From Stenotrophobium rhamnosiphilum (GTDB lineage Bacteria > Pseudomonadota > Gammaproteobacteria > Nevskiales > Nevskiaceae), in contig NZ_QANS01000003.1 in the NCBI RefSeq assembly GCF_003052265.1, positions 496,001 through 560,000 of the forward strand: a DNA stretch of 64,000 nt. The letters run 5' to 3'. Shown here piece after piece: positions 25,621-34,495 of this stretch. The notes under the pieces were generated by a model, which made no database searches, was not told where the DNA came from, and was given only the letters and a program-made list of their open reading frames with translations. The translations under genes and the position numbers were made by a program. Positions within the stretch are counted from its first letter, which is position 1. The number at the start of each line of letters is the position of its first letter.

Positions 25621-26106
25621 TTAACCCGGCGACGGCAATTCGCCCATCGCAGACTGCGAGTAGTTCTGAATGCCCAGCGTCTCGATCAGACCGAGCTGCT
25701 CTTCAATCCAATCGATGTGCTCTTCTTCGCTGTGCTGAATTTCCAGCAGCAATTCGCGCGTCACGTAGTCGCGCACGGATTCGGCGTGAGCAATCGCTTC
25801 GGTGTAGAGCGGGTGTGCTTCGTGCTCAAGACGCAGATCGCATTGAAGTGCTTCTTTGACGTCTTCGCCGATGTAAATCTTGCCGAGGTCTTGCAGGTTC
25901 GGCAGGCCTTCGAGGAATAGGATGCGTTTGATCAGCTTGTCCGCGTGCTTCATCTCGTCGATGGATTCCGCGTACTCGAGCTTGCCGAGTTTCTTCAGGC
26001 CCCAGTTATCGAACATGCGCGCATGTAGAAAGTACTGGTTGATTGCGCCGAGTTCGTTCTTTAGAGCCTTGTTGAGGTACTCAAGGACTTTTGCATCGCC
26101 TTTCAT
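25621..26106 (-). CDS. bfr: Bacterioferritin
   Basis: Iron-storage 24-mer subunit of 161 aa. All di-iron ferroxidase ligands are present at standard positions: E18, E51, H54, E94, E127 and H130. The haem ligand M52 ([10 protein letters not shown]) is also retained, so both ferroxidase and haem functions are expected. It is next to bfd on the same strand, the usual partner that reduces the haem to release iron; 122 bp separate them. A short palindromic sequence GTAAGTTATTGTTACG (about 26165-26181) lies upstream, of unknown meaning. Confidence 0.96.
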   Translation of the reverse strand: MKGDAKVLEYLNKALKNELGAINQYFLHARMFDNWGLKKLGKLEYAESIDEMKHADKLIKRILFLEGLPNLQDLGKIYIGEDVKEALQCDLRLEHEAHPLYTEAIAHAESVRDYVTRELLLEIQHSEEEHIDWIEEQLGLIETLGIQNYSQSAMGELPSPG

Positions 26107-26228
26107 GGGTGTTCCGGTTTGAATTATGCCGGCAGTGTACCTGCCGAAATCACGGAAGACCAGCGTAAGTTATTGTTACGTAAGGAAAATTAAATGATTA
26201 TGCGACTGATTCGCAGCGCCTTTACAGC

Positions 26229-26462
26229 TTAGCGTGCAGCGCTTGCCCAAATTTGCGTAGCTGGGGCTGTGTCTGGCTGCTGCTGCGCTGAGGCTTGGCT
26301 CATGAGGCAGGCACCAAGTACTTCGCGTGCAGCTGGTACGCATTTGCCGCAGCCGGTGCCTAGGCCAAGCTCACGCGTGAGGTCACGCAAGCTGCACGCG
26401 CCTTCGCTAGCGGCCTGTTTGATCTGTCGGTCGGTGACCGCTTTGCATACGCAGATGTACAT
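26229..26462 (-). CDS. bfd: Bacterioferritin-associated ferredoxin
   Basis: Small [2Fe-2S] protein of 77 aa that reduces bacterioferritin haem to mobilise iron. The four cluster Cys are C4 and C6 (MYICVCK) and C38 and C41 (GCGKC), the Bfd spacing. The tail after residue 52 is Ala/Gln-rich and not conserved. It lies upstream of bfr on the same strand. A Fur-box-like sequence precedes it, matching the known induction of bfd under iron starvation. No clear ribosome site is seen before the ATG. Confidence 0.93.
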   Translation of the reverse strand: MYICVCKAVTDRQIKQAASEGACSLRDLTRELGLGTGCGKCVPAAREVLGACLMSQASAQQQPDTAPATQIWASAAR

Positions 26463-26478
26463 GCGGCAACGTTAAATT

Positions 26479-26498
26479 GAATGCGAATGATTGTCAAT
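26479..26498 (-). promoter_or_regulatory. Fur-box-like site upstream of bfd
   Basis: On the minus strand, TGACAATCATTCGCA matches the 15-base Fur core TGATAATCATTATCA at 12 positions. It overlaps a perfect -35-like TTGACA (26492-26497) with TAACGT 17 bases downstream. Iron-dependent repression of bfd is inferred. Confidence 0.6.
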
Positions 26499-26578
26499 AA
26501 AGAAGTGCAATAATTTTCATCTACTGCTTGGAATCGGATTTGTTGCTTGGAATTGAGCGCATCTAGTGCGCCTACCGC

Positions 26579-26675
26579 GTCGCTCCTGCGCATTCGGCAA
26601 CTGCTCCTGCGTTGCTCTACTTCGGGCATCCATGCCCTCACCTGCGCCCGCGACGTACAGGCCATCCATGGCCAT
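26579..26675 (-). repeat. Terminator-linked hairpin element, copy 4 (enlarged)
   Basis: Minus strand, after the aldehyde dehydrogenase terminator: ATG with hairpin GGCCATGGATGGCC (26660-26673), then outer stem GTCGC/GCGAC (26650-26654 with 26579-26583) enclosing GCGCA/TGCGC and AGGA as in the other copies. About 50 bases, including a third hairpin GGGCATGGATGCCC (26624-26637), are inserted in the inner loop. It may be two nested copies. Confidence 0.6.
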
Positions 26676-26713
26676 AAAAAAAGCCCGCTGACATCACTGT
26701 CAGCGGGCTTTTT
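26676..26713. terminator. Rho-independent terminator of the aldehyde dehydrogenase gene
   Basis: Eleven-base perfect stem GCCCGCTGACA/TGTCAGCGGGC with a 4-base loop, seven As on the left and five Ts on the right. Confidence 0.9.
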
Positions 26714-26731
26714 GAACTGCGACCAGCGAGG

Positions 26732-28180
26732 TCAGACGGTCTTTTTAAGGATCGCCACAATCTTCTTGGTGGTGTTGGTGTACGGAGGGAAGAACATCGG
26801 CGCCAGTGCGATGCGCGTGCGCAGGACAGCGCGCTCGTGCGTGAACGCCATAAAGCCGAAGTGGCCGTGGGCGCTGCCGATACCGGAGTTGTTGACGCCA
26901 CCAAACGGCAGGCGACCATGCAGGAAGTGCGCAACCGTGTGGTTGATGCACGTGCCGCCGGCGCTGGTGCGCTGAAGCACGGTCTGAATGTTCGCTTCGG
27001 TCTTGCTCCAGATGTAGAGCGCGAGCGGCTTGGGCTGATCGTTGATCGCGTTGATGACTTCGTCGAGCTTGTTGTAGCTGATGATCGGCAGGATTGGCCC
27101 AAAGATTTCTTCGGTCTGAATCTTGGCGTCAGCAGGAATGTTCTCGATCAGCGTCGGCGCAACAAAGCATTCTGTTTCGCTGACGTCGCCGCCGAACAAC
27201 ACATTGGCGCCACGCTGTTTGGCGTCTTGCAGCAGTGCGTTAATGCGGCCGGTGTGACGCTGGTTCACAACGCGTGAGAGGTACGGGCTGTTCTTCTGTG
27301 CGTCGCCGGTGGTGCCGTAGGTGTTGGACAGGATTTCCTGACAGTTCTTGACGAACTCGGCCTTCACCGACTCGTGCACAAACACATGGTCAGGCGCGAT
27401 GCAGGTCTGACCGTTGTTGGTGAACTTGCCCCAGAGGATGTTGCGCGCAGCCATTTTCAGATCGGCGCTTGCATCAACGATGGTTGGTGATTTGCCACCC
27501 AGCTCCAACGTCACACTGGTGAGGTGCTTAGATGCAGCGGCCATAACAACCTTGCCAATAGCCGGGCTACCGGTGAAGAAGATGTGATCGAACGGCAGCG
27601 ACAACAGCGTCGTCGACACTGAAGCTTCGCCTTCAAAAATAGCGATTTCATCTTCGGGGAAAATTTCCTTAATGATCTTCACCATCACAGCGGTGAGGTG
27701 CGGCGTCATTTCCGAAGGCTTGAGAATGGAAGTGCAACCAGCAGCGATTGCCGAAACTAGCGGACCAAACGTGAGATTGACCGGGTAGTTCCATGGCGAA
27801 ATGATCAGGCTGCGGCCCTTAGGCTCGTACTGCTTGTAAGCCTTGGTGCCAAACATCAACGGGGTCGGCCAGACGCCTTTAGGCTTCATCCATTTACGGA
27901 TGTGACGCACAGCGTCGTTGGCTTCCATGATGATCGGCAGAATTTCGGTGAGATCGACTTCTGCTGGCGGTTTTTTGAAATCCTTGTCGCCAGCGTCATA
28001 GAACGCTTGCGTGTGAGCGATAACGGCGTCGCGCAGGCGCTTGATTTTGGCAATGCGCTCTTCAGCGGAGCTGGCGCGCAGGCGCAGCGCGGTTTCGCGC
28101 TGGCGATCAAACACGCGCCGAATTTCGGCATCCGATGAGGCGGTGTTGGCATTCGGCAAATAGGAAACGGCGGTGTTCAT
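26732..28180 (-). CDS. Coniferyl-aldehyde-dehydrogenase-type ALDH
   Basis: NAD(P)-dependent aldehyde dehydrogenase of 482 aa belonging to the ALDH3-like/CalB group. The cofactor region ISPWNYPVNLTFGPL, FFTGSPAIGKVVM, the general base VTLELGGKSP and the catalytic Cys in NNGQTCIAPDHV are intact. A hydrophobic, basic C-terminal tail (LAPMFFPPYTN) follows, as in membrane-associated ALDH3 relatives. Substrates are probably long-chain or aromatic aldehydes; coniferyl aldehyde is only the annotation tradition. It is monocistronic, with a GGAG ribosome site before the ATG. Confidence 0.9.
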   Translation of the reverse strand: MNTAVSYLPNANTASSDAEIRRVFDRQRETALRLRASSAEERIAKIKRLRDAVIAHTQAFYDAGDKDFKKPPAEVDLTEILPIIMEANDAVRHIRKWMKPKGVWPTPLMFGTKAYKQYEPKGRSLIISPWNYPVNLTFGPLVSAIAAGCTSILKPSEMTPHLTAVMVKIIKEIFPEDEIAIFEGEASVSTTLLSLPFDHIFFTGSPAIGKVVMAAASKHLTSVTLELGGKSPTIVDASADLKMAARNILWGKFTNNGQTCIAPDHVFVHESVKAEFVKNCQEILSNTYGTTGDAQKNSPYLSRVVNQRHTGRINALLQDAKQRGANVLFGGDVSETECFVAPTLIENIPADAKIQTEEIFGPILPIISYNKLDEVINAINDQPKPLALYIWSKTEANIQTVLQRTSAGGTCINHTVAHFLHGRLPFGGVNNSGIGSAHGHFGFMAFTHERAVLRTRIALAPMFFPPYTNTTKKIVAILKKTV

Positions 28181-28527
28181 GGAGACTCCTCCAGTAGCTG
28201 GGGAACAAGATCAAAATTTAGAGGGCAAGTATAAGCCCCTTTTTAGGCCTAAAGCCCTAGGTAATGGCGAGTGTTACGTAGCTAAAACGAGTAGTGCTTT
28301 TTATAAAAAGTAAAAATAATTTATTAATAAAATATAAATTAAAACAGCATTGGAAAGTTTTGAGACCGCGATCAATGCAGTAATTCATATGGTATAGAGC
28401 GGAGTCTGCTGGCATTGAGTGCTTATAATGTGTGTCCTTCCCTCGCACAGCGCAGAGCTTCCAAGTCCATGAGTGCCCAAGGTATTCGCCTCACAGTTCT
28501 GCAGGACGTTATGTCCTTGCCCGCGGC
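28181..28527. other. Intergenic region, partly AT-rich
   Basis: 347 bp between the divergent aldehyde dehydrogenase gene and rsmG. The middle (about 28295-28345) is strongly AT-rich, and the right part holds a TATAAT-like box. mnmG, the usual upstream neighbour of rsmG, is not here. No gene or RNA is recognised. Confidence 0.5.
28401..28429 (+). promoter_or_regulatory. Possible promoter for rsmG-parA
   Basis: A perfect TATAAT at 28424-28429 lies about 100 bases before the rsmG start. The -35 region is poor (GGAGTC at the ideal distance), so only the -10 supports it. Confidence 0.4.
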
Positions 28528-29232
28528 ATGAACTGGGATTCGGACAATGAAGCGCCCGCGCCTGCGGAAAGCCCTTGGCTTGCCGGCTCGATCTCCAAGC
28601 GCTTGAGTGCAGGTGCGAAAGAGCTGGGCCTGGATTTGCCAGCGCCGACGCTCAAGCTTTTGCTGGCCTATCAGGCCGAGTTGTTGAAGTGGAACAACGC
28701 TTACAACCTCACGGCCATCCGTGATCCGCAAGAAAGCGTGACGCGCCATTTACTCGATTCTTTGAGCGTGCTGCCGCTGCTGAACGATCCTGCGCTAGCC
28801 ATTCCGGGTCCGCGGCTGTTGGATGTCGGTTCCGGTGCGGGTTTGCCGGGCTTGGTGTTGTCGATAGCCAAGCCTTCGTTGCGAGTCACCACGCTGGATA
28901 GCAACGGCAAAAAAGCCCGTTTCATGCGCCACATCGTGCGCACCTTTAAGTTGGACAATGTTGAAGTGATCGAAGATCGCGTTGAGGCTTTTCAGCCCGA
29001 GCTAGGCTTTGATTGCGTAGTCAGCCGGGCCTTTTCATCGTTGAACGATTTCTTCGATAAAACCACACATCTGCTCGCAACTGGTGGCGTATGGGTGGCA
29101 ATGAAAGGCAAACTAGACGCCAAAGAAGCTGCCGATATTCCGGTGGACGTTGAAATTAGGGGATCGCACCGCCTGCGCGTGCCCGGTCTGAATGAAGATC
29201 GCCATGCCGTGGTTGCTACGCTAAAAAAATGA
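28528..29232 (+). CDS. rsmG: 16S rRNA (guanine(527)-N7)-methyltransferase RsmG
   Basis: S-adenosylmethionine-dependent methyltransferase for G527 of 16S rRNA, 234 aa. Signature features are LLKWNNAYNLTAIRDPQ, the HLLDSLSVLP segment, the cofactor loop LLDVGSGAGLPGLVL, and SRAFSSLNDF. The start at 28528 gives about 20 residues more than typical family members; the frame continues upstream to 28432 without homology. The last bases overlap parA (ATGA), so the rsmG-parA pair is coupled as in many gammaproteobacteria. Confidence 0.93.
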   Translation: MNWDSDNEAPAPAESPWLAGSISKRLSAGAKELGLDLPAPTLKLLLAYQAELLKWNNAYNLTAIRDPQESVTRHLLDSLSVLPLLNDPALAIPGPRLLDVGSGAGLPGLVLSIAKPSLRVTTLDSNGKKARFMRHIVRTFKLDNVEVIEDRVEAFQPELGFDCVVSRAFSSLNDFFDKTTHLLATGGVWVAMKGKLDAKEAADIPVDVEIRGSHRLRVPGLNEDRHAVVATLKK

Positions 29233-30017
29233 CTTACATCATCGCAGTCGCGAATCAAAAAGGTGGTGTGGGCAAAACCACCACGTCGATCAATCTTGCT
29301 GCCTCATTGGCGGCAACCAAGCGGCGCGTGCTGCTGGTGGACCTTGATGCTCAGGGCAACGCGACGATGGGCGTCGGTGTCGACAAGAGCGCGGTCAAGC
29401 TCACTGCGCGTGATGTGCTGCTGGAAAAAGCCAAACCTGCCGATGTGATTTTGCATCTGCCTGAGATCGGCATTTCCTTGATGCCCGCCAATGGCGACAT
29501 GACGGAAGCCGAAATTAAATTGCGTGATGTGGCCGTGGGTGATTTCGCACTCAAGGCAGCGCTCGCTGAAGTTGCTGATCAGTTCGATTACATCTTGCTC
29601 GACTGCCCGCCTGCGTTGTCCAAGCTCACCGTTAACGCACTGGTTGCGGCGGACGGCGTGCTGATCCCAATGCAGTGCGAGTACTACGCACTAGAAGGGC
29701 TCACCGCGCTGATGGACACCATCGGCAAAATCAAACGCGTGATCAATCCCAAGCTGGAAGTCGAAGGCTTGCTGCGCACGATGTTTGATCCGCGCAACAA
29801 CCTCGCGAATGACGTGTCGGCGCAATTGCTTGAGCACTTCAAAGAAAAGGTTTACCGCACGATCATTCCGCGCAATGTGCGTCTTGCCGAAGCGCCGAGT
29901 CATGGTCTGTCGGTGATGGCTTATGACGCGCAGTCTTCTGGCGCCAAAGCTTATCTCGCACTAGCGGGCGAGGTTCTGCGTCGTCACGACGGCGGCCAGC
30001 TGCGCTTAAGCGCCTGA
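29229..30017 (+). CDS. parA: Chromosome-partitioning ATPase ParA (Soj)
   Basis: Deviant-Walker ATPase of 262 aa for origin segregation. The P-loop KGGVGKTT at the N-terminus, LLVDLDAQGN, and YILLDCPPALSKLTVNAL are intact. There is no N-terminal helix-turn-helix extension, so it is the short chromosomal (Soj) type. The start overlaps the rsmG stop by four bases. Its partner parB is 900 bp downstream, separated by a DJ-1/PfpI gene. Confidence 0.95.
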   Translation: MTYIIAVANQKGGVGKTTTSINLAASLAATKRRVLLVDLDAQGNATMGVGVDKSAVKLTARDVLLEKAKPADVILHLPEIGISLMPANGDMTEAEIKLRDVAVGDFALKAALAEVADQFDYILLDCPPALSKLTVNALVAADGVLIPMQCEYYALEGLTALMDTIGKIKRVINPKLEVEGLLRTMFDPRNNLANDVSAQLLEHFKEKVYRTIIPRNVRLAEAPSHGLSVMAYDAQSSGAKAYLALAGEVLRRHDGGQLRLSA

Positions 30018-30039
30018 CGCTACGGCGTCGCGGCACACC

Positions 30040-30900
30040 ATGAAAATTATCGTGCCGCTGCCGCGCCGGGATTTTGATCCGACTGAAGCTGCGGTGAGCT
30101 GGCGCATTCTGAAAGACGCCGGACACGAATTATTTTTTGCGACAGCAGATGGCAGCGTCGCTGCGGCAGATCCGATGATGATCTCGGGCGAAGGGCTCGA
30201 TGTTTGGGGCTTCATTCCGGTTCTACGCAAATTACCTTTGTTCGGTTTGATGTTGCGTGCGCAAAAGCCTGCTCGTGACGCGTATCAGCAGATGTGCGCT
30301 GATGTGAATTACACACGGCCGCTGAGCTATTCAGCGCTACGCGTAGAAAACTTCGACGCAATGTTGTTGCCCGGCGGCCATGCGAAAGGCATACGCGAGT
30401 ATTTGGAAAATGCGGAGCTTCAGGCTTTCGTTGCAGATTTTTTTGATGCAGATAAACCGGTGGCTGCGGTTTGTCATGGCGTGGTGCTCGCTGCACGTAG
30501 CATCTCGCGCAAAACCGGCAAGTCGGTATTGCACGGACGCAAGACGACAGCGCTCACGTGGAAGCTGGAGAAATCTGGCTGGATGCTGACCAAATATTTC
30601 GCGCGCTTCTGGGATCCGGGCTATTACCGAACCTACGATGAAGCGCCGGGGGAAGTGGTCGGCTATCGTGGCGTGCAACAAGAAGTGACGCGTGCGCTCG
30701 CAAGTCCCGCAGATTTTCTGGATGTGCCAGCCGATGCGCCGAATCAGTTTTTAAAAACCGGCGGCATGGCGCGCGATACGCTGAATGATTCGCGAGCTGC
30801 TTGGGTTGTGCGCGATGGACGTTATGTCTCTGCGCGCTGGCCGGGCGATGTGCATACTTTTGCGCGGACATTTGCCGCGCTGCTGAACGAAAGCCGTTAA
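30040..30900 (+). CDS. DJ-1/PfpI family type 1 glutamine amidotransferase-like protein
   Basis: 286-aa protein with the class-I amidotransferase/DJ-1 fold. The nucleophile elbow is AVCHGVVLAARS (C145, H146), preceded by LLPGGHAKG. It is longer than stand-alone DJ-1 proteins because of extra segments at about residues 55-95 and 205-280. Activities in the family range from protease or chaperone to glyoxalase, and I cannot choose. Its place between parA and parB, 22 bp after parA and 20 bp before parB, implies co-transcription with the segregation genes. Confidence 0.8.
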   Translation: MKIIVPLPRRDFDPTEAAVSWRILKDAGHELFFATADGSVAAADPMMISGEGLDVWGFIPVLRKLPLFGLMLRAQKPARDAYQQMCADVNYTRPLSYSALRVENFDAMLLPGGHAKGIREYLENAELQAFVADFFDADKPVAAVCHGVVLAARSISRKTGKSVLHGRKTTALTWKLEKSGWMLTKYFARFWDPGYYRTYDEAPGEVVGYRGVQQEVTRALASPADFLDVPADAPNQFLKTGGMARDTLNDSRAAWVVRDGRYVSARWPGDVHTFARTFAALLNESR

Positions 30901-30920
30901 GGCAAAAGATACGTAGGGGA

Positions 30921-31778
30921 ATGAGCGTGAGCGTAAAGAAACGTGGATTGGGTCGTGGTCTTGATGCGCTGTTGAGCAGCGTAAGCTCCGAGCCTGTGAG
31001 CGAAGTTGAAGCGGGCGACGATCAACGCGAGTTGAGTCTGGCCAGCATGGGGCCGGGCAAACATCAGCCGCGCCGTCATTTCGACGAGACCTCGTTGGCG
31101 ACGTTGGCCGACTCTATTCGCGCTCAAGGCGTTGTACAGCCGATTCTTGTGCGCCCTGTTGGCGGCGATCGCTACGAAATTATTGCTGGTGAGCGTCGCT
31201 GGCGCGCAGCCGGTATTGCCGGGCTCAAATCAATTCCTGCTGTCGTCCGACAGATGGATGACCGCACTGCGCGAGCAGTGGCGTTGGTCGAAAATATTCA
31301 GCGCGCCGATTTGAACCCGCTGGAAGAATCCGAAGCGCTGCACAAACTCATCGAAGAGCATGGCCTCACGCATCAGCAGTGCGCAGAATCCGTAGGTCAC
31401 TCGCGCGCAACTGTCAGCAACTTGCTGCGCTTGATGGAGCTCAATGCCGATGTGCAGGATTTAGTTCGCACCAATCAGATCAGCCTTGGGCATGCCAAAG
31501 TGTTGTTGGGTGTTGAAGGCGCAAGACAGTCATCACTTGCCAAGCTGGTGGTCTCTGGCCAGCTGTCAGTGCGCGCAACCGAAGCGCTGGTGCAATCCAA
31601 ACCTGCTGCGCCAACGGCAAAGCCAGCCGCAACCGCGCCATCATCGTTGGAGTCCGATCTGCGTCAGCGCATTGGCTTGCCGGTCACGCTGCAGCAAAAC
31701 GACAAAGGTCGCGGCAAGCTCACGGTTGCGTTCAAAAATCAGGCAGAGCTCGACAAGCTGCTTAAAGCGCTGAAGTAA
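30921..31778 (+). CDS. parB: Chromosome-partitioning protein ParB
   Basis: CTP-dependent DNA clamp that loads at parS sites near the origin, 285 aa. It starts with KKRGLGRGLDALLS, the segment that contacts ParA. The CTP-binding box GERRWRA and ENIQRADLNPLEE follow, then a helix-turn-helix (LTHQQCAESVGHSRATVSNLLRLM). A Pro/Ala linker leads to the C-terminal dimer domain (GRGKLTVAFKNQAELDKLL). The ATG at 30921 has an AGGGG ribosome site. No parS (TGTTTCACGTGAAACA-like) was found by eye in this window. Confidence 0.95.
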   Translation: MSVSVKKRGLGRGLDALLSSVSSEPVSEVEAGDDQRELSLASMGPGKHQPRRHFDETSLATLADSIRAQGVVQPILVRPVGGDRYEIIAGERRWRAAGIAGLKSIPAVVRQMDDRTARAVALVENIQRADLNPLEESEALHKLIEEHGLTHQQCAESVGHSRATVSNLLRLMELNADVQDLVRTNQISLGHAKVLLGVEGARQSSLAKLVVSGQLSVRATEALVQSKPAAPTAKPAATAPSSLESDLRQRIGLPVTLQQNDKGRGKLTVAFKNQAELDKLLKALK

Positions 31779-31791
31779 GCAGAAACTCAAA

Positions 31792-32580
31792 ATGCAAAAT
31801 TACAAAGCGGCACTAATCACGGGCGCGTCATCAGGTATCGGCGAAGCATTTGCTGACGCCTATGCGAAGCAAGGTTTGGATTTGGTGCTGGTTGCGCGCT
31901 CCAAAGACAAATTGGATGCGATTGCTGCACGGCTCGCAAAAACTTATAGCGGCCGCCGCGTTGAAGTGATCGTTGCTGATTTGTCGCTGCCGCAGCCTGG
32001 CGCTGCGCTGTTGAAGCAAGTGAAAGCCTTGGGCATTGATATCGATGTTCTCGTGAACAACGCTGGCTTTGGCCTCGCCGCGAACTTTCATGAAGATGAT
32101 CCTGCGCGTCAGCGCGAAATGATCGCGCTGAACGTGAGCGCCGTGGTTGATCTGGCGCAGACATTTTTGCCGCCGATGCTGGAGCGTGGAGCGGGCGCGA
32201 TTATTAACATCGCTTCAGTCGCTGGGTTCCAGCCGACTCCCTATATGACGATTTACGGCGCGACCAAAGCCTTTGTCCTGTCGTTCAGCGAAGGACTGTG
32301 GGCTGAATATCGTAAGCAGGGCATCGCAGTGATTGCGGTTTGCCCCGGCCCCGTGGATACCGGTTTCTTTGCCGCAACCGGCAATGACGCGCTGCTCAAG
32401 GCAATTCCTAAGAGCACGATGCTCAAGGCAGAAGATGTCGTTGCCGTCAGCCTAAAGGCGCTTAGGCAGGGCAAGAGCTTTATCGTGCCGGGCATAGGCA
32501 TCAAGCTGGTAAGCCTGATGCCGCGGTTTATGCCGCGCAAAATGATTGCGCTGGCAGTCGCTAAGACGATGAAGCGTTAA
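31792..32580 (+). CDS. Short-chain dehydrogenase/reductase
   Basis: Classical SDR of 262 aa. It has the cofactor motif TGASSGIGEAFA, NNAG, the catalytic Ser in NIASVAGF and the YxxxK pair in YGATKAF. The residues after the second strand (ARSKDKL) suggest NADP(H) preference. The C-terminal part (LVSLMPRFMPRKMIALAVAKTMKR) resembles family members of unknown substrate near YdfG/DltE-like proteins. It follows parB by 13 bp and may end that transcript; a weak hairpin CCTCT/AGAGG follows its stop. Confidence 0.85.
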   Translation: MQNYKAALITGASSGIGEAFADAYAKQGLDLVLVARSKDKLDAIAARLAKTYSGRRVEVIVADLSLPQPGAALLKQVKALGIDIDVLVNNAGFGLAANFHEDDPARQREMIALNVSAVVDLAQTFLPPMLERGAGAIINIASVAGFQPTPYMTIYGATKAFVLSFSEGLWAEYRKQGIAVIAVCPGPVDTGFFAATGNDALLKAIPKSTMLKAEDVVAVSLKALRQGKSFIVPGIGIKLVSLMPRFMPRKMIALAVAKTMKR

Positions 32581-32762
32581 GCCTCTAAATAAGAGGTTCC
32601 TTGCCTTCTGAGTGTCATGTAAATGTTGTATAAAAATTGATTAATCAAACAATTTACATTTTTCAAAACAAGCACCTGCGCGCGAATAACGCAGACGGGT
32701 ATTGGGATTAGCCCGTTTACGCACTAATTGCCACCGCAGTTAATGCAGCGCCGCAAAATGCG

Positions 32763-32791
32763 TTGACCTAAAGGGGGGCAATCAGTAAACT
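32763..32791 (+). promoter_or_regulatory. Putative atp operon promoter
   Basis: TTGACC and TAAACT separated by exactly 17 bases, placing a transcription start about 57 bases before atpI. Upstream (32617-32659) lies an imperfect palindrome around TTGATTAATCAA. Confidence 0.5.
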
Positions 32792-32854
32792 GCGCGCCCG
32801 CTGATAGGCCTGTCTTGTCCGGTTTCAAAAAACGCTCGGGTAGTTCTTAAAACA

Positions 32855-33235
32855 ATGACCCAGATGACCGGATGGAAGAACACAGTCGGTACCGCCATTG
32901 CGCTGCAATGGGCTTTGGTACTGATCTTCGCCGTCGCAGCGTGGTTGCTTATCGGTAAATTTGGGGCGCTGTCTCTGTTTCTTGGAGGCGCGGCAGTAGC
33001 ACTGCCAAATGCAGTGTTGGCACTGTGGTTGACGCTGAGGTTGCGTAGCAAGGGAGCAGTTGGGGCGGTCGGAATGATGTCCGGCGAATTGCTCAAGCTG
33101 GCTTTCACCCTCGCCGCCATTGTGCTGGTAGCAGTAAAGCTCAAGCCCGAACTGTCGTGGCTGGCGATGCTGATCGGAGTTGTAGTTGCGCTGAAGGCGC
33201 AATGGCTGGCTCTCTGGGTTACTCGTCGCTACTAG
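32855..33235 (+). CDS. atpI: ATP synthase subunit I (AtpI)
   Basis: Small membrane protein of 126 aa with four hydrophobic helices, encoded first in the atp operon. The family helps assemble the c-ring and may handle magnesium. The motif GGAAVALPNAVLALWL is typical of gammaproteobacterial AtpI. No clear ribosome site is visible before the ATG, in keeping with low expression of atpI relative to the structural subunits. Confidence 0.88.
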   Translation: MTQMTGWKNTVGTAIALQWALVLIFAVAAWLLIGKFGALSLFLGGAAVALPNAVLALWLTLRLRSKGAVGAVGMMSGELLKLAFTLAAIVLVAVKLKPELSWLAMLIGVVVALKAQWLALWVTRRY

Positions 33236-33269
33236 ATAGATTAAGACTAAGGTTTAAGACGAAATTAAT

Positions 33270-34142
33270 ATGGCCGTTGAAAACGCAGATCATGCAGCAG
33301 CAGGCGCGGAACACGCGCTAACGCCCGCGACGTATATCGGGCATCACCTGTCGTTTTTAAAGCACTCTGTTAATCAGGGTGGCGGTTTCTGGACTCTGCA
33401 CCTTGATACGCTGATCACCTCGATCATTCTCGGTACGGTTGTATTTGGTTTTCTTGCTTGGGTTGTACGCGGCGCTACCGCCGGCGTTCCGGGCAAGCGT
33501 CAGGCCTTTGTTGAAGTCTGCGTCGATTTTGTTAACGACCAGGTTAAAGGCATCTTCGACAAGAGTTTCTCCTTTGTTGCACCACTGGCCCTCACCGTAT
33601 TCGTGTGGGTATTCGCGATGAACGCGATGGACTTCCTGCCGGTCGACATCATTGCCAAGGGCCTGCACATGGTCGGCGTCAATGAATTCCGTATGGTGCC
33701 TACCTCCGACGTCAACGCTACTTTCGCGCTGGCCCTGTCGGTTTGGTTCCTGATGATTTTCTTCGCGATCAAAGCCAAGGGCTTTGGTGGCTTTGTTCAC
33801 GAATTGTTCTTTGCCCCATTTGGCGCACCTAAGCTTTCGGTTAACCCGATCAGCTGGATTCTGGTGCCGCTGGCGATGTCGGCAAACTTCCTGTTTCAGA
33901 TGATCGAGTACATCTCGAAGCCGCTTTCGCACAGCCTGCGACTGTTCGGCAACATGTACGCCGGCGAAATCATCTTCCTGCTGCTGTGGATGCTGGCTTC
34001 AACCGGCCCCCTCGGCGCTTTCTTCGGTGCTCTGTTCGGCACCGGTTGGGCGATCTTCCATATTTTGATCGTTGCCCTGCAGGCTTACATCTTCATGATG
34101 TTGACGGTTGTCTACATCGCGATGGCTCACGAGCATCACTAA
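33270..34142 (+). CDS. atpB: ATP synthase Fo subunit a
   Basis: Proton-channel subunit of 290 aa with about six membrane segments. The essential Arg lies in [18 protein letters not shown]. The N-terminal extension rich in Ala and His (residues 1-25) and the terminal HEHH are variable. Together with the c-ring it converts proton flow into rotation. Confidence 0.96.
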   Translation: MAVENADHAAAGAEHALTPATYIGHHLSFLKHSVNQGGGFWTLHLDTLITSIILGTVVFGFLAWVVRGATAGVPGKRQAFVEVCVDFVNDQVKGIFDKSFSFVAPLALTVFVWVFAMNAMDFLPVDIIAKGLHMVGVNEFRMVPTSDVNATFALALSVWFLMIFFAIKAKGFGGFVHELFFAPFGAPKLSVNPISWILVPLAMSANFLFQMIEYISKPLSHSLRLFGNMYAGEIIFLLLWMLASTGPLGAFFGALFGTGWAIFHILIVALQAYIFMMLTVVYIAMAHEHH

Positions 34143-34147
34143 CTTAA

Positions 34148-34456
<309 letters not shown>

Positions 34457-34495
34457 GATTTTTGACAGAACCGCGATTACGGAACAGGTGTAGGT

